Shown: positions 1 through 6,295, counted from the stretch's first letter. The stretch is 11,245 bases of DNA from JAGOLU01 sp964542665 (GCA_964542665.1 CAZIUF010000027.1:1-11245); one strand, 5' to 3'. Numbers and translations are program-made. Notes: generated from the sequence alone by a model not told the origin.

Positions 1-1
1 T

Positions 2-106
2 CTCAATGAGTATGAAAATCTTACGCAGTCAACCGAGTTCATCGGACCTGAGGGAGAGCTTCATCAGATCGTCCGCACTGCAAAGCTAGTAAAAAAGCGA
101 GCCTGA
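2..106 (+). CDS. C-terminal end of an unidentified protein (partial)
   Basis: An open frame enters from the left edge and ends at a TGA at 104-106. The visible 34 residues begin LNEYENLTQSTEF and end in a basic tail, KLVKKRA. The stretch is hydrophilic, with no membrane segment and no motif I can name. It lies on the same strand as the following hydrolase, 25 bp ahead of its likely ATG, so the two could be co-transcribed. It is read as a real gene end because the frame is open to the edge and fits the strand and spacing of its neighbour, but 34 residues are too few to assign a function. Confidence 0.5.
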   Translation, partial: LNEYENLTQSTEFIGPEGELHQIVRTAKLVKKRA

Positions 107-131
107 CAACTAGGTGTTGGCACTTTCTACT

Positions 132-1169
132 ATGAGAATAGCAATCATACTATCACTGATCGTTGGTGCAGTCCTCCTCATTGGTTTGATTTTCCAGTCT
201 CGCAGTAGTGGTACAGATCAGAGTAAATCATTTTCCTTCTTGCAGAATCCAACAGTTTCCCCGACACCCTACCCCCTTTCGACAAGCGTACTTCGCGCCA
301 GATTATATGATTCTCCTGCGCCCACAGTAGCACAAAATCTCGTATCAAGTGACTCATATACCAAAGATATCGTCTCGTACACATCGGACGGATTGAAGAT
401 ATATGCGGTGATGACCATGCCATCAGGTGATCCACCTCCCGGTGGCTGGCCCATCATCATTTTTAACCATGGATATATACCTCCTACGGAGTATGACAAT
501 ACTGCAAAGTATGTCGCCTATATTGATACGCTGACACGAGCTGGATATGTGGTCTTTATGTCCGACTATCGCGGGCATGGGAACTCAGAAGGGATAGCGA
601 GTGGTGGATATTATGATCCAGGTTATACGATCGATGTGATGAACGGGATCAAAAGTATTCAAAAAAATCCAAAAGTAAATCCAGATAGATTGTATTTGTG
701 GGGACACTCGATGGGGGGCAATGTGAGTATGCGCGTACGCGCGATTGAACCAAAAGTCAAAGCAACAGTGATCTGGGCCGGAGTCGTCGGATCCTACCCC
801 ATGATATTCAAAGAGTTCTTTGGCCGTCCACGCAATACTGAGGGGACTCCCGAGCAGCGGGTGCGATGGTCATCGAGTCGGATGCGGATGATCGAACAGT
901 ATGGCACGCCATCTGCCTCTATCCCCTATTGGCGCGATATCGATCCGATGACGACAGTAGCGGACATCACAACGCCCATCCAGATCCACCATGGTGAGTC
1001 AGATGAGACGGTGCCACTGCGCGTGAGCCAACTATTTGCCAGTGAGTTGCAGACAGCTGGTGTGGCACATGAGCTCTATACCTACCCTGGTGAAAATCAT
1101 AATATCAATGGACCTTCATTTGGCATCGCGATGCAGCGCACCATAGACTTCTACAAAGGTAACAAGTAA
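132..1169 (+). CDS. Alpha/beta hydrolase (S9-like serine peptidase/esterase fold), membrane-anchored or secreted
   Basis: A serine hydrolase of the alpha/beta fold, resembling the dipeptidyl-peptidase/acyl-peptidase (S9) and dienelactone-hydrolase-like groups. Numbered from the ATG at 132 (345 aa), residues 2-22 form one hydrophobic helix (signal peptide or N-terminal anchor), followed by a Ser/Thr/Pro-rich linker to about residue 64. The catalytic domain follows. It has the NHG oxyanion element at 112-114, the DYRGHGNSEG stretch near 145-154, the nucleophile elbow GHSMG with Ser193, the acid Asp291 in GESDETVP, and His323 in GENHN. The triad is complete, so it is probably active outside the membrane. 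The substrate is unknown. GTG (114) and TTG (117) are possible earlier starts; ATG 132 was chosen because it puts the hydrophobic helix right at the N-terminus. No good Shine-Dalgarno is seen. Confidence 0.85.
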   Translation: MRIAIILSLIVGAVLLIGLIFQSRSSGTDQSKSFSFLQNPTVSPTPYPLSTSVLRARLYDSPAPTVAQNLVSSDSYTKDIVSYTSDGLKIYAVMTMPSGDPPPGGWPIIIFNHGYIPPTEYDNTAKYVAYIDTLTRAGYVVFMSDYRGHGNSEGIASGGYYDPGYTIDVMNGIKSIQKNPKVNPDRLYLWGHSMGGNVSMRVRAIEPKVKATVIWAGVVGSYPMIFKEFFGRPRNTEGTPEQRVRWSSSRMRMIEQYGTPSASIPYWRDIDPMTTVADITTPIQIHHGESDETVPLRVSQLFASELQTAGVAHELYTYPGENHNINGPSFGIAMQRTIDFYKGNK

Positions 1170-1188
1170 CTTACTATAAGATAAAATG

Positions 1189-1197
1189 TGGTATACT
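1189..1197 (+). promoter_or_regulatory. Extended -10 promoter for the 396-residue protein
   Basis: TGGTATACT is an extended -10 (TG at 1189-1190, TATACT at 1192-1197). No convincing -35 box is visible. Only 8 nt separate the -10 from the ATG at 1206, so the transcript would start about 2 nt before the start codon and be essentially leaderless. Confidence 0.6.
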
Positions 1198-1205
1198 AGC
1201 GACCT

Positions 1206-2396
1206 ATGAATCTTGAGTCTGCAGCTCGTCAATATTTACAGGAAGACATCAACCTCGAGCCTAAAGCTGAGCTGGATCCGTTGGTGACGGACTACATCAT
1301 GGGCCAAGACGGCATCTTTGCTATTCAAGGTGGTCCGATGCCCAAAGTGCAAGGAAAAAAAGTGCACTATTCTGACTTTGCAAATGAGATGGCTCGATTG
1401 CTTAGAAAAACAGATTGTGGAATTCCGATCCCAGCCAGAGCACACAAACTGCATGTGCTAAATAGTCATCTGTATTTTTTATCACCTGAAGAGCGCGAAC
1501 GCTTCTATCTGGATCGCACAGACAGAATAGATGATTATCACGAGGGCATTGCCACACTGCATGCTCCGGTGAAGTGTGCGCCACTGACAACAGTAGAAGA
1601 AAATATATTTAGATCAAAAGGACCATACTTTGACGAACCATTTTCGAAGCGCGATGGAGATTCTAAAATACGACTCATGAGAGCAAAAGCTGCATTTGAT
1701 ATGGCCACTTTATATTTTCGTGATGAATTTTCATTTGATCTTGATAGCATACTTGCTCAACCTGAACGAACAAGGTGGGGAAGGTATGACTGGCTACATA
1801 GATATTTTGCAGAAAGGATCATGACTGGAGAACCGGGCGAAGTGCGATATGTAGCTACTAGTCATGTCTCAGATAGATTCTTGCAGCAGCATACACCTGG
1901 ACTTGAGCAATATATCGGAGATAGATTGCAAGTGGATTATCCAACACATGGAGTTCCCAAAAGAGTAGCTCTAGAGAAAGGTATGAGACATATGTATGGT
2001 TTTGGGGTAGGCATGGCAACATATGGATTGCACGCTGCGAAGGATTCAGACTTTGGCAACAACTTACAAGGCCAAATCAACACACAATTACGCCATACTC
2101 CTATTCCATCATCTCCTCTTTCGTTTGAAGCATATTCAGAAGATGGAGATGAAGGCGAGCAAGCGCAGATATCCAGAAATATGCTTGACCTATGTCCGGG
2201 CATGCAAGAATCATATGCTGAGCTTGGAGCAAGTGTAGCACGAGAATTGTCTGATCCAGAAGCAGCTAGGTATACACAACAACAGCATCGCTTGCTGATG
2301 GGCACTTTTGATCAGGGGATGTTACACGCGCTTATGGCTCACCAGAGGGAGTATCCAAGCATGATAGATGAGCTAGGAAAAAAAGATGGCTCATGA
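1206..2396 (+). CDS. Hypothetical protein, 396 aa, no recognised family
   Basis: I do not recognise this protein. It is 396 residues, apparently soluble and cytosolic: no signal peptide and no convincing membrane helix, with many Arg, Glu, Asp, His and Met residues. The N-terminal part (about 1-45) is acidic. A basic stretch KVQGKKVHYSDFANEM follows at about 48-63. A Gly-rich segment MYGFGVGMATYGL lies near 263-275. The C-terminal third is Gln/Glu-rich and probably helical. The few Cys residues do not form a CxxC pair. It is preceded by its own extended -10 and has no Shine-Dalgarno, consistent with leaderless translation. The next gene unit also has its own promoter, so this is probably a single-gene transcript. 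Good codon structure over nearly 1.2 kb makes the gene itself secure, but no function can be given. Confidence 0.8.
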   Translation: MNLESAARQYLQEDINLEPKAELDPLVTDYIMGQDGIFAIQGGPMPKVQGKKVHYSDFANEMARLLRKTDCGIPIPARAHKLHVLNSHLYFLSPEERERFYLDRTDRIDDYHEGIATLHAPVKCAPLTTVEENIFRSKGPYFDEPFSKRDGDSKIRLMRAKAAFDMATLYFRDEFSFDLDSILAQPERTRWGRYDWLHRYFAERIMTGEPGEVRYVATSHVSDRFLQQHTPGLEQYIGDRLQVDYPTHGVPKRVALEKGMRHMYGFGVGMATYGLHAAKDSDFGNNLQGQINTQLRHTPIPSSPLSFEAYSEDGDEGEQAQISRNMLDLCPGMQESYAELGASVARELSDPEAARYTQQQHRLLMGTFDQGMLHALMAHQREYPSMIDELGKKDGS

Positions 2397-2433
2397 ATAT
2401 ATGAGGGTAAACTACGAACAATTTTTCATCGAC

Positions 2434-2447
2434 TTGACGCGTGTCAA
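2434..2447. repeat. Near-perfect inverted repeat TTGACGCGTGTCAA upstream of the tRNA/endonuclease promoter
   Basis: TTGAC and GTCAA face each other across GCGT in the gap after the 396-residue gene. The element ends 18 nt before the TATAAT box, over or just upstream of the -35 position, where an operator would sit. It could also be a chance match; no regulator is encoded nearby. Confidence 0.3.
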
Positions 2448-2462
2448 TAGATTCGAATACCT

Positions 2463-2471
2463 TGATATAAT
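2463..2471 (+). promoter_or_regulatory. Extended -10 promoter of the tRNA-Leu/GIY-YIG/dUTPase unit
   Basis: TGATATAAT gives an extended -10 with a consensus TATAAT at 2466-2471. The expected start (about 2478-2480) is a few bases before the tRNA-like sequence at 2484, as for a tRNA promoter. TTGACG at 2434-2439 is 26 nt upstream of the -10 and too far to be its -35. No other clear promoter lies before the intact tRNA-Leu at 2795, so this one probably drives the whole unit. Confidence 0.65.
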
Positions 2472-2483
2472 AATCACTTGATG

Positions 2484-2549
2484 GCCGAAGTGGCGAAACT
2501 GGCAGACCTGCCTGCCGGCAGGCAGGCGCGCCGCTTTAGGGAGCGTAAC
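2484..2549 (+). pseudogene. 5' half of a tRNA-Leu, interrupted by a palindrome and lacking its 3' half
   Basis: The sequence starts like a tRNA-Leu: acceptor strand GCCGAAG, then a D-arm TGGCGAAACTGGCAGAC that differs at one base from the D-arm of the intact tRNA-Leu at 2795. A 20-bp palindrome (2507-2526) follows directly, and then anticodon-arm-like sequence containing the same TTTAGGG loop. No variable arm, T-arm, matching CTTCGGC acceptor strand or CCA is found downstream, so it cannot fold as a full tRNA. The acceptor strand (GCCGAAG against GCCCGAG) shows it is not a simple recent copy of the intact gene; it looks like the remnant of a second leucine isoacceptor. Read as protein, it gives the spurious MAEVAKLADLPAGRQA extension in front of the endonuclease. 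Confidence 0.65.
2507..2526. repeat. 20-bp perfect palindrome inside the tRNA-Leu remnant
   Basis: CCTGCCTGCCGGCAGGCAGG is a perfect 20-bp palindrome. In the frame of the downstream ORF it reads LPAGRQA. From memory, this peptide and palindrome recur in many Patescibacteria genomes, where they look like a short REP-like dispersed repeat; that was not checked here. It sits exactly between the D-arm and the anticodon arm of the broken tRNA-Leu. No second copy is seen in this window. Confidence 0.75.
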
Positions 2550-2552
2550 ACT

Positions 2553-2807
2553 ATGTATCATGTATATGTGCTAGAATCGGAAGATAAAAAGAGGCTATAT
2601 AAAGGGATGACGGGTGATTTGGAAAAGCGATTGCATCAACATGAACTGGGACAATCCCAGACGACGAAGATGTTTGGGAAATTCAAACTAATATTAATCG
2701 AAACATTTAGTACAAGAGAAGAGGCAAGGAAAAGAGAAAAGTACTTAAAGTCAGGGGTAGGGAGAGAATGGTTAGTAAGTAATTTAGTTAGACAGCCCGA
2801 GTGGTGA
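2553..2807 (+). CDS. GIY-YIG family endonuclease (short, UPF0213/YhbQ-like)
   Basis: An 84-residue single-domain GIY-YIG nuclease of the short UPF0213 type, a group very abundant in Patescibacteria. The GIY-like strand is YHVYVL (2-7), the YIG-like strand is LYKGMT (15-20), and the conserved Arg lies in LEKRLHQHELG (23-33). The family-typical C-terminal pattern KFKLILIETFSTREEARKR is followed by EKYLKSGVGREWL. ATG 2553 was chosen because the domain starts there. An upstream in-frame ATG at 2481, 9 nt after the TATAAT box, would add 24 residues translated from the tRNA remnant and palindrome. The last codons and the TGA overlap the first 13 nt of the intact tRNA-Leu, so tRNA maturation would remove the stop codon from this message. 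Its target is unknown; the tRNA setting suggests a mobile or formerly mobile element. Confidence 0.8.
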   Translation: MYHVYVLESEDKKRLYKGMTGDLEKRLHQHELGQSQTTKMFGKFKLILIETFSTREEARKREKYLKSGVGREWLVSNLVRQPEW

Positions 2808-2879
2808 AACTGGCAGACACGTACGCTTTAGGGGCGTATGTCGAAAGACATGGAGGTTCAAGTCCTCTCTCGGGCACCA
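2795..2879 (+). tRNA. tRNA-Leu, anticodon TAG
   Basis: A complete 85-nt class II tRNA. The acceptor stem is GCCCGAG (2795-2801) with CTCGGGC (2869-2875), then discriminator A and an encoded CCA at 2877-2879. The anticodon stem TACGC/GCGTA encloses loop TTTAGGG, with anticodon TAG at 2829-2831, reading CUA and possibly other CUN leucine codons. The long variable arm is TGTC-GAAA-GACA. The T-arm has stem GGAGG/CCTCT and loop TTCAAGT. It overlaps the end of the upstream endonuclease frame by 13 nt and ends 3 nt before the dUTPase ATG, so it is probably cut out of a longer transcript. Confidence 0.95.
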
Positions 2880-2882
2880 ACT

Positions 2883-3311
2883 ATGAACATTAAACTTTTT
2901 GATCCATCACTTCCGATTCCGGCTTATCTTACATCTGGTGCCGTGGGTTTTGATCTCTACGCACGGATCGATATGACGATCCCACCATGGAAACCGGTCA
3001 TCATACCTTTGAATATAGCTGTAGAAATACCCCAGGGATATATGCTCATGTTGGCGGCTCGGAGCTCAACTGCAGACAAGTTTGGACTCATCCTCGCCAA
3101 TGGGGTCGGAATCATCGACCGTGACTATCGAGGAGATGCAGATGAACTTGGGCTGAAAGTTTTGAATTTCACTAAGAAAAAAGTGATTATCAAAAAGGGC
3201 GAACGCGTGGGGCAAGGGATCCTCGTGAAAGTTTCGCAAGCAAAATTTAAACGTGTAAAAAAGATGAAAAGTAGAAACAGGGGTGGCTGGGGCAGTACAG
3301 GCCATACTTAA
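2883..3311 (+). CDS. dut: dUTP diphosphatase (dUTPase)
   Basis: Trimeric-type dUTPase that hydrolyses dUTP to dUMP and pyrophosphate, keeping uracil out of DNA and supplying dUMP for thymidylate. All five family motifs are visible in 142 residues: motif 1 GAVGFDLYA (19-27), motif 2 ARSS (59-62), motif 3 NGVGIIDRDYRG (73-84, catalytic Asp79), motif 4 GERVGQG (106-112) and motif 5 RGGWGSTG (133-140). Length is normal for the family. The ATG at 2883 is chosen: the open frame runs further upstream, but those residues (MSKDMEVQVLSRAPT) are tRNA-Leu read as protein. Only 3 nt separate the tRNA CCA from the ATG and there is no Shine-Dalgarno, so the mature message would be nearly leaderless after tRNA 3' processing. 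dCTP deaminase is a relative, but the motif set fits dUTPase better. Confidence 0.9.
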   Translation: MNIKLFDPSLPIPAYLTSGAVGFDLYARIDMTIPPWKPVIIPLNIAVEIPQGYMLMLAARSSTADKFGLILANGVGIIDRDYRGDADELGLKVLNFTKKKVIIKKGERVGQGILVKVSQAKFKRVKKMKSRNRGGWGSTGHT

Positions 3312-3338
3312 CGAGCATATACCCCGCCAGGCCTCGAT

Positions 3339-3494
3339 ATGATGTCGGCACTTACCCCTGATACACGAGATACCATCGTCGCAATCTATCATGATCTGGA
3401 TCTCAACCTAGATGATATTACAACCACGAAAGTGGTGAAACTTGCCAGCCGCATGGAGCGCAATAAGCTCACCGGATCGGGAGATGATAGGTGA
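3339..3494 (+). CDS. Possible small protein, 51 aa
   Basis: An open frame follows the dUTPase and starts with two ATGs (3339 and 3342). The product begins MMSALTPDTRDTIVAIYH and is charged, with no Cys, no membrane segment and a likely helical middle and C-terminal half (about 31-43). I do not recognise it. In favour are protein-like amino acid composition, the right strand and the 27-bp gap after the dUTPase stop, which would suit a co-transcribed gene. Against it are the short length, the lack of a clear ribosome site and the lack of a recognised family. It fills most of what would otherwise be a gap of about 250 bp before the next gene. Confidence 0.4.
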   Translation: MMSALTPDTRDTIVAIYHDLDLNLDDITTTKVVKLASRMERNKLTGSGDDR

Positions 3495-3547
3495 TTGCGT
3501 GTATTTGTTACTGACTATCACCCTTCTCGAGTAGTTGACTCATATTG

Positions 3548-3553
3548 TATACT
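3548..3553 (+). promoter_or_regulatory. -10 box for the thioredoxin/DsbD-like gene
   Basis: TATACT ends 8 nt before the ATG at 3562, the same spacing as the promoter at 1192-1197. A TG is present directly before the box, without the usual one-base gap of an extended -10. TTGACT at 3535-3540 is only 7 nt upstream and cannot be its -35. The transcript would start about 2 nt before the ATG. Confidence 0.5.
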
Positions 3554-3561
3554 CACCCTCT

Positions 3562-4803
3562 ATGCGCGCATACCTCGCTAGACTTGTCATCGCACCCCTT
3601 CTCGTGTTGATGGTGTGGGGTACCATCTCATTTTCTGTTTCCGCTGCTCGATCACCTATTGCTCCGTCAAGTGAGGCACCGATTCACATACTCATTTTCG
3701 TTCGCGATGGCTGCACACATTGTGCAGCACTCGAGGAATATTTAGGTAAGTTGAAGACCGAACGAAGTGATTTCCAAGTCGACTCGTACAATCTCGCCGA
3801 CCCATCGCAGAAAAAGGCATGGGAGCAGTTCACCTCATCGAAAAATATCAGCAAAGTCACCCCCATCTCAGTCATTGGTGCACAGTACGTGGTTGGTTTT
3901 GATACTGATCAGACGACAGGCAAGGTCATCGGCGCACTCATCGATCAAGCTGTCAAAAGTGGCGAATCATATGACCTTGTTCGAGCACAATCGTCTGGCA
4001 CAGTGCAAAAGTCATGTGATGAGTCCGGTCTGACACCGTGTGTCATAGATACCAAACCGAGTCAAGAAGTCACGCTTCCCCTCATAGGTACCATCTCGAC
4101 GAGCTCCTATCCACTCTTTGCAATCGCAGCGTTATTGGGGTTTTTTGACGGATTCAATCCATGCGCGATGTGGGTACTCATCTCATTTCTGGCCATCCTT
4201 GCACAAGTTGGCGATCGCCGCCGCATGTTCCTATTCGCAAGCACATTCATTTTCGCTGAGGCAGTCATGTACTATCTCATCCTCACAGTATGGTATCGGA
4301 CATGGGACTTTGTACAACTAGACAATATCATCACTCCTATAGTCGGGCTGGTATCTATAGTTGGTGGGCTCTTGTTTCTTCGAGAATGGCGTAAAAAGGA
4401 ACTTGCATGCAAGATCACCAACCCCGAACAGCACGCCAAAATCGCCGCGCAGATCAAGGATCTTGCCTCGCGTCCTTTTACGATCATTACCTTTCTAGGG
4501 GTCTTGGGCATTGCATTTTCAGTCAATATCATCGAGTTTGCTTGCTCAGTCGGGATACCTCAAGCATTTACAAAGATCCTCGAGATCAATCAGGTTGGCT
4601 TTATCAAATCACAGTTTTTCACTCTCATCTACATTCTCATGTATATGATTGATGACTTCGTAGTATTCGCCGTAGCTCTCTATAGCTTTGACAAACTTTC
4701 GCACACGAATAAATATGCACGACTTTCCAATTTGTTCGGCGGATTGATCATGGTCCTCTTGGGTTTACTGCTCATTCTCAAGCCGGGAGCTCTAAAGTTT
4801 TGA
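3562..4803 (+). CDS. Thioredoxin-fold domain fused to a DsbD/CcdA-like membrane electron carrier
   Basis: A 413-residue fusion likely to move reducing equivalents across the membrane. Residues 1-28 are a signal peptide ending in a SVSAA-type cleavage region. Residues about 40-140 form an extracytoplasmic thioredoxin/glutaredoxin-like domain with the redox pair C51-T-H-C54 and the cis-proline site T100-P101. A linker holds a second Cys pair, C152 and C160. From about 183 there are roughly six hydrophobic helices with a charged loop at about 275-305. Two membrane cysteines, C201 in DGFNPCAMW and C328 in IIEFACSVG, match the reactive pair of DsbD/CcdA proteins. The upstream TTG at 3535 lies ahead of the -10 box and would not be transcribed, so ATG 3562 is the start. 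The natural partner (thioredoxin inside, disulfide proteins outside) is not in the window. Confidence 0.85.
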   Translation: MRAYLARLVIAPLLVLMVWGTISFSVSAARSPIAPSSEAPIHILIFVRDGCTHCAALEEYLGKLKTERSDFQVDSYNLADPSQKKAWEQFTSSKNISKVTPISVIGAQYVVGFDTDQTTGKVIGALIDQAVKSGESYDLVRAQSSGTVQKSCDESGLTPCVIDTKPSQEVTLPLIGTISTSSYPLFAIAALLGFFDGFNPCAMWVLISFLAILAQVGDRRRMFLFASTFIFAEAVMYYLILTVWYRTWDFVQLDNIITPIVGLVSIVGGLLFLREWRKKELACKITNPEQHAKIAAQIKDLASRPFTIITFLGVLGIAFSVNIIEFACSVGIPQAFTKILEINQVGFIKSQFFTLIYILMYMIDDFVVFAVALYSFDKLSHTNKYARLSNLFGGLIMVLLGLLLILKPGALKF

Positions 4804-4815
4804 AGCTGATCCTAC

Positions 4816-6270
4816 TCACTTTTCTAAATCAAGGATCTTATCTATTTTGATCTGAGCGACGAACTCAGCTACGTGAGAGACGAGAATCATCGCGCCTTTG
4901 TAGGCATCGAGTGCAGCGGCTATACGCGGCAGATGGCGGAAGTTAATGTGATTCGTCGGCTCATCGAGGATGAGCAATCCTGGCTTTTGCAGGACCAAGC
5001 GTGCAAATGCGACGAGTCCTTTTTGACCTTCAGAGAGATGTCCGATTTTAGTCTTGATCAGATGTGATGAGATGAGGAATCCCGCTGCAACAGCACGATA
5101 GTGCTCTTCATTGAGTGGCTCGCCTGATGCGGTGATTGCATTCACAAGTGATTCATTCACCGTCTCTTCAAAGTTCAACATCGAAAAGTCCTGTCGATAA
5201 TATCCGACCCGGATACCTGCCTGCATGGTCGCACCAGGCGCTGTACCGTGGGCAATAGACTCGATGAGGGTACTCTTTCCCATACCATTTGGTCCTACGA
5301 TCTGGAGGTGTTCACCACGCGAAAGAAAGATATTTGCTTTTTTTTCGACGGGACGATGATCGTGGATGACTGTGTATGAGTTGAGTTTTAAGACATCACT
5401 TTCTATCCCCTCTTGGACGGGGATCGTAAAGGGACGAATCGTTTTATCTTCTTTTCGCACGTCAACTTTTTCACTTTCAAGTTGCTCGACTTTCTCATAC
5501 ATCTTCTTCGCAACATTACGCATCTTACCTCCCTTTTGGGCGAAGAAGTTCGCATTATCTTTTTTCTCTTGGATTTCGCGAGCCATGAGGGCATTTTGTC
5601 TATTTTGTTTTTCGATCCGAGCAGCGATCTCTGCTACGACATCGTTGTAGTCGCCTGCATATTGCTCGACTTTTTTGGTATGACTATCGAGATACAGCAC
5701 TCCCTGGGTGAAGGCATTGAGAAACTCTGCATCGTGGGAGATGACCACACAACTTTTTTGATAGTTCATGAGGAAGTCAGTCAGATGGTAGATACCTGTG
5801 TGATCTAGATTGTTCGTTGGCTCATCCAGGAGGAGCACATCTGGCTCTTGGATGAGTGCAGCAGCGAGGAGTAGTCTAGCCTGTTGACCTCCGGAAAAAG
5901 ACGAGATGATTTTGTCAGCCGGTGCTTTGAGGTGAACCACATCAAGGACTGCGCTCATCTTGCGTCGGACTTCGTGGATCTCGCCTATGAAGTACTTTTG
6001 AAAATATTGTTCAACGGTCAGCGATTTATCTGTCGTAGGCATCACCTGAAAAGCCGTGGCAATCGTTGCGCCCTTCTCAATCGATATTTGGCCAGACTCT
6101 GTCTTCATTTCTCCGGTGATGAGCTTGAAAAGGGTACTTTTACCCGCGCCATTTTGACCCATCAGAGCAACTTTCATCCCCCGACGGATAGAGAAACTCA
6201 CCCCATCAAGGATGTGGTGGTCATGTCCGAAGACAAAAGAGACATTAGAAAATCTGATGATCGTTTCCAT
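4816..6270 (-). CDS. ABC-F family ATPase (ribosome-associated type)
   Basis: A soluble 484-residue protein with two ATP-binding cassettes and no membrane part, typical of the ABC-F group that acts on the ribosome (EttA, Uup, YheS, Vga/Lsa/Msr-like). Cassette 1 has Walker A GQNGAGKST (38-46), signature SGGQ (126-129), Walker B LLLDEP (146-151) and switch His179. A charged helical linker spans about 205-285. Cassette 2 has Walker A GPNGMGKST (326-334), a signature reading SEGQ (413-416), Walker B LILDEP (433-438) and His466. The start is ATG at 6270: an earlier TTG at 6324 would add 18 residues that lie upstream of the gene's own -10 box. It may help translation or protect against ribosome-binding drugs; the sequence does not decide which. 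It converges with the redox gene, leaving a 12-bp gap. Confidence 0.9.
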   Translation of the reverse strand: METIIRFSNVSFVFGHDHHILDGVSFSIRRGMKVALMGQNGAGKSTLFKLITGEMKTESGQISIEKGATIATAFQVMPTTDKSLTVEQYFQKYFIGEIHEVRRKMSAVLDVVHLKAPADKIISSFSGGQQARLLLAAALIQEPDVLLLDEPTNNLDHTGIYHLTDFLMNYQKSCVVISHDAEFLNAFTQGVLYLDSHTKKVEQYAGDYNDVVAEIAARIEKQNRQNALMAREIQEKKDNANFFAQKGGKMRNVAKKMYEKVEQLESEKVDVRKEDKTIRPFTIPVQEGIESDVLKLNSYTVIHDHRPVEKKANIFLSRGEHLQIVGPNGMGKSTLIESIAHGTAPGATMQAGIRVGYYRQDFSMLNFEETVNESLVNAITASGEPLNEEHYRAVAAGFLISSHLIKTKIGHLSEGQKGLVAFARLVLQKPGLLILDEPTNHINFRHLPRIAAALDAYKGAMILVSHVAEFVAQIKIDKILDLEK

Positions 6271-6286
6271 AGATTGCGAAGCACTA

Positions 6287-6295
6287 AGTATATCA
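6287..6295 (-). promoter_or_regulatory. Extended -10 promoter for the ABC-F gene
   Basis: On the minus strand the sequence reads TGATATACT, an extended -10 almost identical to that before the tRNA unit (TGATATAAT). It lies 16 nt before the ATG at 6270, giving a short leader of about 9 nt with no Shine-Dalgarno. Confidence 0.55.

Noticed and set aside
1937..2305. Minus-strand 122-codon frame inside the 396-residue gene
   Set aside because: Antisense to a longer, better-formed gene; Ser/Cys/Pro-rich composition typical of a shadow frame.
2478..2552. N-terminal extension MMAEVAKLADLPAGRQA of the endonuclease frame
   Set aside because: It is a tRNA remnant plus palindrome read as protein, although leaderless translation from 2481 cannot be fully excluded.
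2838..2882. N-terminal extension MSKDMEVQVLSRAPT of the dUTPase frame
   Set aside because: It is the 3' part of tRNA-Leu read as protein; the dUTPase fold starts at the ATG at 2883.
3535..3540. TTGACT as a -35 box or TTG 3535 as the start of the redox gene
   Set aside because: It is 7 nt from the -10 box, too close for a -35, and as a start codon it would lie upstream of the transcript.
4808..4837. GATCCT/AGGATC inverted repeat between the convergent redox and ABC-F genes
   Set aside because: Only 6 bp with an 18-nt loop and no T-tract; too weak to call a terminator.
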